Source: Flavobacterium panacagri
GTDB taxonomy: Bacteria; Bacteroidota; Bacteroidia; Flavobacteriales; Flavobacteriaceae
Length of the DNA stretch: 64,000 nucleotides
Assembly (NCBI RefSeq): GCF_030378165.1
Contig: NZ_CP119766.1
Location: 5,270,001 to 5,334,000, forward strand
Direction: 5' to 3'
Below are positions 8,861-16,794 of this stretch, in pieces. Position numbers and translations under genes: made by a program. The notes beneath the pieces were generated by a model, which was not told the origin of the DNA, did no database searches, and saw nothing but the letters and a program-made list of their open reading frames with translations. Position 1 is the stretch's first letter. Each line of letters opens with the position of its first letter.

Positions 8861-9342
8861 AATTCTTTACTTTCATTCAACTTCAACAATAACTCCTCTA
8901 ATTGCAAAATCGGCATTTTCACGACAGATTCAACCTGTATATCATCGGAAGTTATAATCAAAACACCTTCTTTATCTTCTTCATATCCAGCTGGCACAGC
9001 ATAGAAATTCGGATTTGAAATTACTGTTTCTCTTTTGCCATCTTTAAACCAGCCGTAATTGGCTTCGTAAATAATTTTATCCTCAAAAAAAGAAATATTT
9101 TCTTCACCATAAGTATTCCATAACGACATTCTAAGAAGATAAAAACCTAAAAGAGAAAATATTCCGATTCCGATAAAAAAGCCAATATGTAACCCAAATC
9201 CGAGGACTACACTAAAAATCGCTCCAAATATTGGAAAAACGAAAAAGGAAAAGGAAAATAAAAACATTACTAATCGAACCAAAAATGGAGATTTTTTTAC
9301 TTTTAGATTAAGAATGTTGTTTTCATAATTATACTGCTTCAT
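8857..9342 (-). CDS. Membrane protein with two helices, unknown function
   Basis: ATG at 9342 gives 161 residues beginning MKQYNYENNILNLKVKKS. A TTG start at 9369 would overlap the upstream gene and is less likely. Two adjacent hydrophobic helices occupy about residues 21-70, and a cytosolic domain of roughly 90 residues follows (FFEDKIIYEANYGWFKDGKR onward). The stop overlaps the start of the next gene by four bases. The two-helix-plus-domain layout resembles YcxB- or PH-like membrane proteins, but this is only a resemblance. Confidence 0.65.
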   Translation of the reverse strand: MKQYNYENNILNLKVKKSPFLVRLVMFLFSFSFFVFPIFGAIFSVVLGFGLHIGFFIGIGIFSLLGFYLLRMSLWNTYGEENISFFEDKIIYEANYGWFKDGKRETVISNPNFYAVPAGYEEDKEGVLIITSDDIQVESVVKMPILQLEELLLKLNESKEL

Positions 9343-9349
9343 TTTACTT

Positions 9350-10399
9350 TTATTTAGAACAATATTCAATCTCTCTTTCTATGCTACTTTCTACTCTACC
9401 TTCTCTAAAATATGTTTTTTTTATCCAATTTTTGTATTTATCAAAAACTGTCTCAATAGTAGTTGTAACAACTTTTTCTTCCGTTTCATTATAGAAATCA
9501 CTTTTCGATTTATACACTATCTTTTCAGAATTTTTAAAAGTCTTATAATAATCTCTAATCTTTTTCTTAGGACCATAGAAATAAACATAATAAGACATAG
9601 AATCTTTTGAAGTCCAAGTAGCTTCAGATCTTTCTAAAAAATCCTTATCATATTTTTCTATAATATTCAATTCAAACTGATTGTTTTTGAGCATCTTAGT
9701 AACTTCTTTAAGAGAGTATCTTGGACTTATTTTTGTAACTATTGTAGTATCTTTGTCTTTTTTGTATTCATACAATGTTTGTTTCTCTGGATAAAATGAC
9801 ATTTTGTAGCCTTTATTAGATTCACTTGTAACTAATGTTTCACCCTTTTCATTTTCTGTATTATGATATAAATCTTCAATCAACTGATTCTGATTATTAT
9901 ATCTATAAACCCTGAAATCTTTTAAAGTGTCATTAACATAACGCTCCTGTTTCATAACTAAATTTTTAAAAAATCTGTTTATGTACTTTTCTTTGTAATT
10001 CTCATCACTAAATATTTTTGTAGAGTCTGGATATTCAGAATTACCACTGTAATATTGATTTATAAAATCAAATTTCAGCAAACCATTATTTCTTGAAATA
10101 GCAGTAATTCTTTCTAAGGCATCAAATTCTACTTTTCTCCATGAATCTTTACTGGCTTTATCATAAAGATTCAAAGATTGGACTTTTCCATTCTTAAAAA
10201 AATAAACTTCCGAAACAGTTCTTACAGAATCCGTTTTTGAAGTCATTCTTTCAATTCTCAAAGTTTTAATTGTAATTTTTTTGACACAACCTTTGTAATC
10301 AATATCTCTAGGTAAAAGCATCTCTTTTTTGATGTTTCTTTCCTGAGAAAAAATAAAAGAATTAATTAACAAAACAATAAAAAGATAAAGTTTTTTCAT
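9350..10399 (-). CDS. Secreted hypothetical protein with weak YD/RHS-like phrases
   Basis: The 349-residue product starts with a signal peptide (MKKLYLFIVLLINSFIFSQ). Phrases such as VEFDALERITAISRN, YRYNNQNQLIEDLYHN and FDKYKNWIKKTYFREG resemble YD/RHS-type beta repeats found in Bacteroidota secreted proteins. No enzyme motif is visible. It lies seven bases ahead of the membrane-protein gene at 9342 and probably heads a unit of three genes (10399 down to 8270). Function unknown. Confidence 0.65.
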   Translation of the reverse strand: MKKLYLFIVLLINSFIFSQERNIKKEMLLPRDIDYKGCVKKITIKTLRIERMTSKTDSVRTVSEVYFFKNGKVQSLNLYDKASKDSWRKVEFDALERITAISRNNGLLKFDFINQYYSGNSEYPDSTKIFSDENYKEKYINRFFKNLVMKQERYVNDTLKDFRVYRYNNQNQLIEDLYHNTENEKGETLVTSESNKGYKMSFYPEKQTLYEYKKDKDTTIVTKISPRYSLKEVTKMLKNNQFELNIIEKYDKDFLERSEATWTSKDSMSYYVYFYGPKKKIRDYYKTFKNSEKIVYKSKSDFYNETEEKVVTTTIETVFDKYKNWIKKTYFREGRVESSIEREIEYCSK

Positions 10400-10450
10400 T
10401 GGTTAGAGGCTTAAATAAATTAAGGTGTTTTTGAATAGAATATTATACTT

Positions 10451-11245
10451 CTAACTTCCAAGCTTACCATATCTTTGCTGATCAGAAAAATAAAGAATAA
10501 TTTTTTTCCCATTCTTTTTATAAGGATAAAATAATTCATAATTGCCATTGTAGGAACTATATCGCAATTCGTCACTGCCTTTTTCAAAAATATTCTCTAA
10601 ATAATCCCTTTCTTCTTTAGTAGTTTTATAAAGAAATCTTCTTTTTTTGGGTTGTATTGTATCCTTTAAACTTCCTTCGTAATATTCATTAAATCCTAAA
10701 TAAACGGGAGCACCTTTAATAGAATCTTTTACGATTACTGTTACACTTGGAAAATGTTTATCGGTTCCAGATAAAATTTCTAAAATATCCGAAGTTTCTA
10801 TTATATACTTTTCAGAAAAACTATAATTTACCAATTTATCACTGTTGGCTTTATTTGCAGCAATAATAGATTCAGCAGATTTTATTAATAGTTTTTCTTT
10901 CTTGCTAGTTGTTAAATAATCTCCTCCAAATAAAATAATCGCTATTATTGGGAAAATCATTGTCAGAGTTAAAAATTTCCATTTATTCGTTTTTGAATCA
11001 ATAGTGTCAAGGTTATGCTTTTCTGCAATGCGGGTTAAATTAAACATGATGTTAATAATCAATGAACCAACCATTAAAGCAAGAATTCCTAAAACACTCA
11101 AATAAAAGGATTCTGTCATGTTTTCTCTAAATACTTTTAATCCAAAAACCTGAATTAGAATAAAAGTAAAAACCCAATAAACTAATAAAAGTATTGCTGT
11201 AATACCTATTACATTACTTAATCGTACTATTTGTTTTGCATTCAT
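10451..11245 (-). CDS. Membrane protein with three helices and C-terminal domain
   Basis: The 264-residue product has three predicted helices (about residues 14-35, 47-68 and 90-107). A soluble C-terminal region of about 150 residues follows, containing SFSEKYIIETSDILEILSG and a Tyr-rich end (DELRYSSYNGNYELFYPYKK). No motif of a known family is seen. It lies upstream of the secreted-protein cluster on the same strand, 51 bases away, and could be co-expressed with it. Confidence 0.65.
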   Translation of the reverse strand: MNAKQIVRLSNVIGITAILLLVYWVFTFILIQVFGLKVFRENMTESFYLSVLGILALMVGSLIINIMFNLTRIAEKHNLDTIDSKTNKWKFLTLTMIFPIIAIILFGGDYLTTSKKEKLLIKSAESIIAANKANSDKLVNYSFSEKYIIETSDILEILSGTDKHFPSVTVIVKDSIKGAPVYLGFNEYYEGSLKDTIQPKKRRFLYKTTKEERDYLENIFEKGSDELRYSSYNGNYELFYPYKKNGKKIILYFSDQQRYGKLGS

Positions 11246-11389
11246 GAATTATCAAATTATTTGTTTTTTTTAATCAATTATTATTTGTTTCGGACTAAAA
11301 ATAACACATTTTTTATTACAAAAATTGAATTTACAAATGAAAAAATAAATACATTTAGATTTCTTTTTATTGTCTTCAAAACCAACTTT

Positions 11390-12046
11390 ATGAAATTGAA
11401 ATATATTTTAATTATCACATTTATTTTCATTTGCAACAATTGTTTTTCTTGTGATTGTAAACCAATTGACCGAAAAAATATGGTAGAAATAGGATTAAAG
11501 TATGAAATTGTATTTTATGGAGAAGTTATAAAAGTAGATTCAAAAAAGAGAATTTATACTTTTAAGATAATAGAACTCTTTAAAGGAAAATACAATTCTC
11601 AGTTCATTACGCAAAAGTATTTGGGTAACTGTTCTGTTACTCCATCTCTAAAACAACTTTGGATTGTTTATGCCGATTTTAATGACGATAAAACTATCGA
11701 AATAAGTGGTTGTTCTCCAAGTACTGGATTTAAGCCCTATGGGGATGACTCAATGCCTCCTCCACCAGAAATCAAAATCTCTCAAAAGATAGATGATCAA
11801 ATAAACACATTGTCTTTTTATGCTTGGGATCTCAAATTTGAAAATCGAAATTTACAAGATTGGATTTATCAAATAGAGAAATTAAGAATATATAAAAAAT
11901 CTCAAAAAGAAATTTCTGATAAAGAAAAAACCGAGACAAAACTTGTAACATACAGTAGATATATCATCATATCTTTGATAGTCAACATCGTATTATTTCT
12001 AACTTTAATCTTTATTATTTTTAAGAAAAAGAATTTCTCCAAATAA
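11390..12046 (+). CDS. TIMP/NTR-like protein with C-terminal membrane anchor
   Basis: ATG at 11390 (MKLKYILIITFIFICNNCFS) gives a proper signal peptide; the open frame upstream to 11231 has no such signal. The mature protein begins CDCKP. It then shows VFYGEVIKV, TFKIIELFKG, a Cys in YLGNC and another in ISGCSPSTGF. This spacing matches netrin/TIMP-like NTR domains found in some bacteria. A C-terminal helix (about residues 187-211) followed by KKKNFSK anchors it. Bacterial NTR proteins have no settled function; protease binding is only one idea. Confidence 0.7.
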   Translation: MKLKYILIITFIFICNNCFSCDCKPIDRKNMVEIGLKYEIVFYGEVIKVDSKKRIYTFKIIELFKGKYNSQFITQKYLGNCSVTPSLKQLWIVYADFNDDKTIEISGCSPSTGFKPYGDDSMPPPPEIKISQKIDDQINTLSFYAWDLKFENRNLQDWIYQIEKLRIYKKSQKEISDKEKTETKLVTYSRYIIISLIVNIVLFLTLIFIIFKKKNFSK

Positions 12047-12080
12047 CCAAAATCGGTTTTAAACAACGAAACAAAAGTCA

Positions 12081-12088
12081 TATATTTG
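12081..12088 (+). promoter_or_regulatory. dnaX -7 element TATATTTG
   Basis: TATATTTG is an exact TAnnTTTG match, 20 bases before the dnaX ATG at 12108. It predicts a leader of only about a dozen bases. Confidence 0.6.
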
Positions 12089-12107
12089 CTATCGAATAAA
12101 AAAGAAT

Positions 12108-13193
12108 ATGGAACAATTTGTAGTATCGGCGCGTAAGTATCGTCCTCAGACATTTAAAGATGTTGTGGGGCAAAAAGCCATTACCAACACTTTGTTGAAT
12201 GCTATTGAAACCAACCATTTGGCTTCTGCTCTTTTATTCACAGGACCGCGTGGAGTTGGTAAAACAACCTGTGCCCGTATTTTGGCTCGAAAAATAAATC
12301 AGCCTGGATATGACGATCCTACTGAAGATTTTGCTTTCAACGTTTTTGAGCTGGATGCTGCATCAAACAACTCTGTTGATGACATTCGTAACCTAATTGA
12401 TCAGGTTCGAATCCCGCCACAAACTGGACAATACAAAGTATATATCATTGACGAGGTTCATATGTTGTCTTCGGCCGCTTTTAATGCTTTCCTGAAAACA
12501 TTAGAAGAACCGCCAAAACATGCTATTTTTATTTTAGCAACAACAGAAAAACACAAAATCCTTCCAACGATTTTATCTCGCTGTCAAATTTTTGATTTCA
12601 AAAGAATTACAGTAAAAGATGCTAAAGAACATTTAGCTGATGTTGCTGAAAGCCAAGGAATCAATTTCGAAGATGATGCACTTCACATTATCGCTCAAAA
12701 AGCAGATGGTGCCATGCGTGACGCTTTATCTATTTTTGACCGTGTAGTTTCATACTGCGGTACTAATTTGACACGTCAAGCCGTAACCGAAAACCTTAAC
12801 GTTTTAGATTACGAGACTTATATTTCTATTACTGATTTACTTTTAGAAAATGAAATTCCAAAGCTTTTATTAGCTTATAATGACATTCTGGCTAAAGGTT
12901 TTGACGGACATCATTTTATTGCTGGATTAGCTTCTCATTTTAGAGATTTGTTAGTTAGCAAAACGCCTTCGACTATTGCTTTGTTAGAAGTTGGAGAACA
13001 AGCACAGCAAATGTATGCTGCACAATCACAGAAATGTTCTCAGGAATTCCTGCTTAAAGGAATTGATATTGCAAATGACTGTGATTTAAAATACAAATTG
13101 AGTCAGAATCAACGTCTTTTAGTTGAATTATGCTTGATGCAATTGGCCTCTATCAACTTTGATGGAGAAAAAAAAAAGTTGAGCAATTCATAA
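12108..13193 (+). CDS. dnaX: DNA polymerase III gamma subunit (in-frame product of dnaX)
   Basis: Reading straight through gives 361 residues with the clamp-loader ATPase. Walker A is GPRGVGKTT (residues 46-54), Walker B is IIDEVH (113-118) and the SRC motif is ILSRCQ (155-160). The collar region follows. The product stops at TAA 13191-13193 just after an A10 run. This equals domains I-III of E. coli DnaX, which are sufficient for a gamma-type clamp loader. The four-Cys zinc module usually between Walker A and DAASN is absent: RKINQPGYDDPTEDFAFNVF runs straight into ELDAASNN. The frame after the run continues the gene (see tau). Confidence 0.9.
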   Translation: MEQFVVSARKYRPQTFKDVVGQKAITNTLLNAIETNHLASALLFTGPRGVGKTTCARILARKINQPGYDDPTEDFAFNVFELDAASNNSVDDIRNLIDQVRIPPQTGQYKVYIIDEVHMLSSAAFNAFLKTLEEPPKHAIFILATTEKHKILPTILSRCQIFDFKRITVKDAKEHLADVAESQGINFEDDALHIIAQKADGAMRDALSIFDRVVSYCGTNLTRQAVTENLNVLDYETYISITDLLLENEIPKLLLAYNDILAKGFDGHHFIAGLASHFRDLLVSKTPSTIALLEVGEQAQQMYAAQSQKCSQEFLLKGIDIANDCDLKYKLSQNQRLLVELCLMQLASINFDGEKKKLSNS

Positions 13194-13882
13194 TTCCGCC
13201 CGTTTATTTTAAAAACGGAGGGTATTCGATTGTTGAAGTTCCTAGCGCAAAATCTCAAATTCCAAGTTCAGAAGAAAAAACAAATGGTAATGTTAATGTC
13301 AATCCAAATGGCAATAACAACGCTACTACCGTTGTTACAAATACTGAAAACAGTTCTGTAGTTTCTGAGACTCCAAAAGTTCAGACTCCAGAACCTCCAA
13401 AGACAGCAACAGATAATACGCCTAAGGTTTCTGCATTTTCTCTTGCCAGTATCCGCAAGAAAAAAGAAATGGAAGCTAGCGGTAAAACCTACGTTAAACC
13501 TACTACTGCTTATTTAACTGAAGAATTTAACGAAACCGACATGCGTCTTCATTGGAACAAATATGCGGAACGTTTAGGTCAAAAGGGACTTAAGATCATG
13601 GAATCGATTCTATTGATCAGTGATCCAGTATTAAATGGAACAACAATTACTTACGAACTTCCAAATGAAGGTTCTAAACTAGATTTTGAAAGCCAGATGA
13701 ATGGATTATTAGGCTATTTAAAAGGACATTTACATAACCACGATATTGCCATTGATATAATTGTAAACGAGGAGATTCAAACCATAAGAGCTTTCAATGA
13801 TCAAGATCGATATAATCGTTTCTTAGAAATTAATCCAAACATTGAACTTTTACGCTCTACATTTGGATTAGATTTCACATAA
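12108..13882 (+). CDS. dnaX: DNA polymerase III tau subunit by -1 frameshift at A10
   Basis: A -1 shift at 13172-13178 joins the ATPase frame to the open frame that runs to 13882. The product is 357 + 234 = 591 residues. The joined part begins VEQFIIPPVYFKNGGYSIVE, continues through an Asn/Pro/Thr-rich linker, and ends in a folded domain (about 13469-13882: MRLHWNKYAERLGQKGLKIM and ELLRSTFGLDF) like the C-terminal domain of Bacteroidota DnaX. Tau links the clamp loader to the polymerase core and helicase. No plausible start precedes the second part, so it is not an independent gene. A one-base homopolymer sequencing error is the main alternative. Confidence 0.78.
13168..13222 (+). other. Candidate dnaX recoding site: A10 slippery run plus hairpin
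   Basis: Ten A at 13168-13177 followed by G contain the heptamer A AAA AAG (13172-13178), phased exactly as in the E. coli dnaX -1 frameshift site. The zero-frame stop TAA lies 12 bases after the heptamer (13191-13193). A hairpin follows: core CCGTTT at 13200-13205 with AAACGG at 13213-13218, plus a possible outer CC/GG pair. A run of this length also allows RNA polymerase slippage, as known for Thermus thermophilus dnaX. Confidence 0.65.
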
Positions 13883-13890
13883 TTACTATT

Positions 13891-14469
13891 CTATTTATGC
13901 TGCAGTCCAAAGGTATAGACTTTCTCCAGCCATTTTTTTCTTTGTGAGTCATTAGACCCTTTTATAATTCCGATATAGCTGACTTTTACTGGTTTTACAC
14001 CGCAAAATTCTAAAGTAGATTTCTTTAATTGATTAACGCTCGGTCTTCCGAAAAACAATCTATAATACCAACCTGGCTGATCTAAAGTGGTAATAATATG
14101 TGCCGTTTTTCCTTTTAATAATTTATCCCACCAAACTGAATTTTCTCTGTATTGAAAAGCCTTTCCGGGTAGAAATAAGCGATCAATAAAACCTTTTGTA
14201 ATTGCAGGAAGTCCGCCCCACCAAACGGGATGTATCCAAACCAAATGATCGGCTCTTTTTATTTTTTCCCAAGATTCGAGTAAATCGGGTTCTAATTCTG
14301 TTCGTTTTTGGTAACCGAACTGTAAATTAGGATTGAATTTTAAATCAGCTATCGTAATCGTTTCAATTTGTGCTCCAGAAGCTATTGCTCCACTTTTATA
14401 CGATTCTGCAATTCCGAAATTGAAGCTTTCAGGATTGGGATGTCCGTTTATAATCAGTATTTTTTTCAT
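13891..14469 (-). CDS. NAD(P)H-dependent oxidoreductase, flavodoxin fold
   Basis: The 192-residue product matches the NQO/MdaB/KefF flavoprotein family. The N-terminus is KKILIINGHPNPESFNFGIA (FMN/FAD phosphate loop), with WIHPVWWGGLPAITKGFIDR and FLPGKAFQY in the middle. It would reduce quinones or similar electrophiles using NAD(P)H in the cytosol. The end lies 8 bases from the convergent dnaX end. A Crp/Fnr-type regulator lies upstream on the same strand, with a palindromic repeat between them. Confidence 0.88.
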   Translation of the reverse strand: MKKILIINGHPNPESFNFGIAESYKSGAIASGAQIETITIADLKFNPNLQFGYQKRTELEPDLLESWEKIKRADHLVWIHPVWWGGLPAITKGFIDRLFLPGKAFQYRENSVWWDKLLKGKTAHIITTLDQPGWYYRLFFGRPSVNQLKKSTLEFCGVKPVKVSYIGIIKGSNDSQRKKWLEKVYTFGLQHK

Positions 14470-14544
14470 GTTTATGTTTTTTCAAAAATACTTTTTACAG
14501 CTTTTATTTTACTGGACAAATGTCCAAAAAAGCATTGATTTTTA

Positions 14545-14645
14545 TTCTCCCGCGGATCTTGCAGATTCGGCAGATTATTTTTTTTCCAATCTATAGAAAT
14601 TCTTTAATTTTTATAAATCAGCTCAATCTGCAAGATCTGCGAGAA
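14545..14645. repeat. Intergenic inverted repeat (GATCTTGCAGATT type)
   Basis: The left arm at 14545-14567 contains GCGGATCTTGCAGATT. The right arm at 14625-14645 contains AATCTGCAAGATCTGCG. They form a near-perfect stem of about 20 bases with a 57-base AT-rich loop. It fills the space between the reductase and the Crp-type regulator, and is typical of flavobacterial intergenic palindromes. Confidence 0.65.
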
Positions 14646-14653
14646 ACAAAAAA

Positions 14654-15214
14654 TTATAAAACTGCTTTTCTGATTCGGCTTAAATGTCTTGGAGTAACAC
14701 CTAAATAAGAAGCTAAGTATTGCAAAGGAATTAACTGTAAATAGTTCTGATGATTTTTATATAGTTCTTGATAACGCTCCGCACCAGATAATTTCTGAAA
14801 AGAAACCATTCTTTTATGTAGGTTTACAAATTCTAATTCCGTTAGTTTTCTTCCCGTTTCTTGCCAGTTAAAACCCGATTGATATAGTTTTTCCAAGGCT
14901 TTACGATTTAAAATCTGCAATTCGGTATCAGCAAGAGCCTGAATGTTTTCTTCTGCCTTTTCTTCCGTTATAAAACTCGCAAAAGAAGCCATAAATTCAT
15001 TTTCAAAAGCAAAGCAATTGGTAATTTCATCACCTTTATGATTAAAAAAAAAGGAACGCAAAATTCCTTTTTTTATAAATACAATTTCATTGCAAACTTG
15101 ATTTTCAGACAATAATAATTCTCCTTTTTTCAAGGTACGAAAAGTTATTAAATCATCTAAAAGATCTAATTCTTCATTTGAAAAATTCTGTATTGACTGA
15201 AAAATTGATTTCAT
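14654..15214 (-). CDS. Crp/Fnr-family transcriptional regulator
   Basis: The 186-residue product has an N-terminal cyclic-nucleotide-binding-like beta-roll (about 10-115: TLKKGELLLSENQVCNEIVF, FIKKGILRSFFF). A C-terminal helix-turn-helix follows (about 160-186: LQYLASYLGVTPRHLSRIRK). The roll lacks the full cAMP-binding signature, as in many Bacteroidota homologues, so cAMP binding is doubtful. It may control the adjacent oxidoreductase gene, which lies on the same strand 184 bases downstream. That link is inferred from position only. Confidence 0.85.
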   Translation of the reverse strand: MKSIFQSIQNFSNEELDLLDDLITFRTLKKGELLLSENQVCNEIVFIKKGILRSFFFNHKGDEITNCFAFENEFMASFASFITEEKAEENIQALADTELQILNRKALEKLYQSGFNWQETGRKLTELEFVNLHKRMVSFQKLSGAERYQELYKNHQNYLQLIPLQYLASYLGVTPRHLSRIRKAVL

Positions 15215-15254
15215 TTATAAAACAAAATTTTATTAAATAGAGAGTAGAGTATTT

Positions 15255-15806
15255 TTATTGAAATGTAATTTCTTCAGTAGTCGCTTTCAAAATTTCATGA
15301 TTAGATTTTTCAATTTCTATTGTGAATCTGTGTTTTTTATGAACCTCAGGTTTTAATTCAATATGCATGTAATAAATATTTACATAAGTAGGATTCAAAT
15401 TATCAATTGTACTTTCAATCTCTTCTTTGTCGACATTAAGACCAAGTGCTTTAACTATACCTGAGAGCTCTGAACCTGCTGGCAAATTACCACTAAAATC
15501 TGCATTACTTTTAACAGAAATCTTAATTACTGGATATTTTTCACCATCATAACCTTTTTCACAGATACTTGTAGCATAGGCAGAGGTAGAGAATTGAAAA
15601 TTTTTCTTTTTTTCAGTTACATATATAATATCCTCATGCCGAATTCCAAAACTCAACTTTTCATTTGTCTGTACATTAGGATTAGTTACATGAAAACTTA
15701 TACTGCGGTAATCATAATACTTTTCAGCTGGGCAATCAGGAAAACAAGAACTTAATAAACCCAATAAATTAAAGGTTAAAATTACCGTAAATACATTTCT
15801 CTTCAT
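15255..15806 (-). CDS. Hypothetical lipoprotein
   Basis: The signal sequence MKRNVFTVILTFNLLGLLSS ends at a lipobox Cys (LLSSC), so the 183-residue product should be lipid-anchored. The mature N-terminus is CFPDCPAEKYYDYRSI. The remainder looks beta-rich and includes YVNIYYMHIELKPEVHKKHR. Small Cys-containing lipoproteins of this style are common in Bacteroidota, but I do not recognise a function. The gene stands alone. Confidence 0.72.
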   Translation of the reverse strand: MKRNVFTVILTFNLLGLLSSCFPDCPAEKYYDYRSISFHVTNPNVQTNEKLSFGIRHEDIIYVTEKKKNFQFSTSAYATSICEKGYDGEKYPVIKISVKSNADFSGNLPAGSELSGIVKALGLNVDKEEIESTIDNLNPTYVNIYYMHIELKPEVHKKHRFTIEIEKSNHEILKATTEEITFQ

Positions 15807-15869
15807 TTTTCAATCTTAGAAATAACAGTTAAATTCAATTTATTAAAAGCTTAAATAATTGTAGTTGCT

Positions 15870-16760
15870 TTATATCTTCCCATAATACATCGCTTTCACG
15901 ATACCATCAGAAAGTCCAATTTTAGGAACATAAATCTGGCGGGCTCCACTCCACTTCATTGCATTCAGATAAATTCTTGTTGCGTGGATAATTACGTCGG
16001 CACGGTCAGAGTTCAAACCTAATTCGGCAATTCTTTGTTCGTATGTCAATGAATTTAAGAAAGCATATTGCGAATTAATGTAAATGTACGAAAGTGGTTT
16101 TTCCTGCTGTTTTCCAGACATTTTAAACAACTTATTGATGTTTCCGCCAGATCCAATAAGTGTAACCTCTTCGTAATCTGCTGTATTGGTTTTAATCCAT
16201 TTTTCGATTTCATCCCAAACCACATCATGCACCATATTATTCAACAAACGAACGGTTCCAGCTTTGAAAGACCTCGAAGTAATCATTTTTCCAGAAGAGA
16301 AAAGTGTAAACTCCGTACTTCCACCTCCAACATCTACAAAAAGATACGTTTCGTCAGATTTAATTAAATGATGTAAATCGGTAGAAGCGATAATCGCTGC
16401 TTCTTTTTTACCATCAATAATTTCGATTTTTATATCGGCTTTTTTCTTAATTAAAGCCACAACTTCTTTAGCATTATAAGCTTCGCGCATTGCTGAAGTT
16501 GCAAAAGCCATGTAACGTTCTATTTTATGTACTTTCATCAAAAGATTAAATGCTTTCATGGCATCCACCATTCGATCTATATTTTCTGGTGAAATTTCCC
16601 CAACTGTAAAGGCATCTTGCCCTAAACGAATTGGTACACGAACAAGGGAACTTTTGTTAAACTGCGGTTCTTTTCCTTCTTGCTCTACAACGTTAGCTAT
16701 CAGAAGCCTCATGGCATTTGATCCAATATCTATTGCTGCAAACTTCCTAATATTAATCAT
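15870..16760 (-). CDS. ppx: Exopolyphosphatase, Ppx/GppA family (short form)
   Basis: The sugar-kinase-fold phosphatase motifs are clear: FAAIDIGSNAMRLLIANV near the N-terminus, VDVGGGSTEFTLF in the middle and LIGSGGNINKLFKM later. At 296 residues it has only the catalytic Ppx domain, without the C-terminal HD-type part of E. coli Ppx. ATG at 16760 is preferred to a GTG at 16766. It would remove terminal phosphate from polyphosphate (or convert pppGpp to ppGpp). It lies 34 bases downstream of ppk in the same orientation, which favours the polyphosphate role. Confidence 0.9.
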   Translation of the reverse strand: MINIRKFAAIDIGSNAMRLLIANVVEQEGKEPQFNKSSLVRVPIRLGQDAFTVGEISPENIDRMVDAMKAFNLLMKVHKIERYMAFATSAMREAYNAKEVVALIKKKADIKIEIIDGKKEAAIIASTDLHHLIKSDETYLFVDVGGGSTEFTLFSSGKMITSRSFKAGTVRLLNNMVHDVVWDEIEKWIKTNTADYEEVTLIGSGGNINKLFKMSGKQQEKPLSYIYINSQYAFLNSLTYEQRIAELGLNSDRADVIIHATRIYLNAMKWSGARQIYVPKIGLSDGIVKAMYYGKI

Positions 16761-16794
16761 GCTCACTAAATGATTTTGAAATTGGTATTTATTA

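Noticed and set aside
11231-11389. N-terminal extension of the NTR-like protein
   Set aside because: The ATG at 11390 directly begins a good signal peptide, and the extension overlaps the start of the divergent gene.
13168-13193. dnaX as a pseudogene broken by a random frameshift
   Set aside because: The gene is essential, the frames join exactly at an A10 run with the classic heptamer, and both halves look well conserved. A sequencing error is still possible and is stated.
16068-16367. Plus-strand open frames opposite ppx
   Set aside because: They overlap a strongly supported gene and have no domain.
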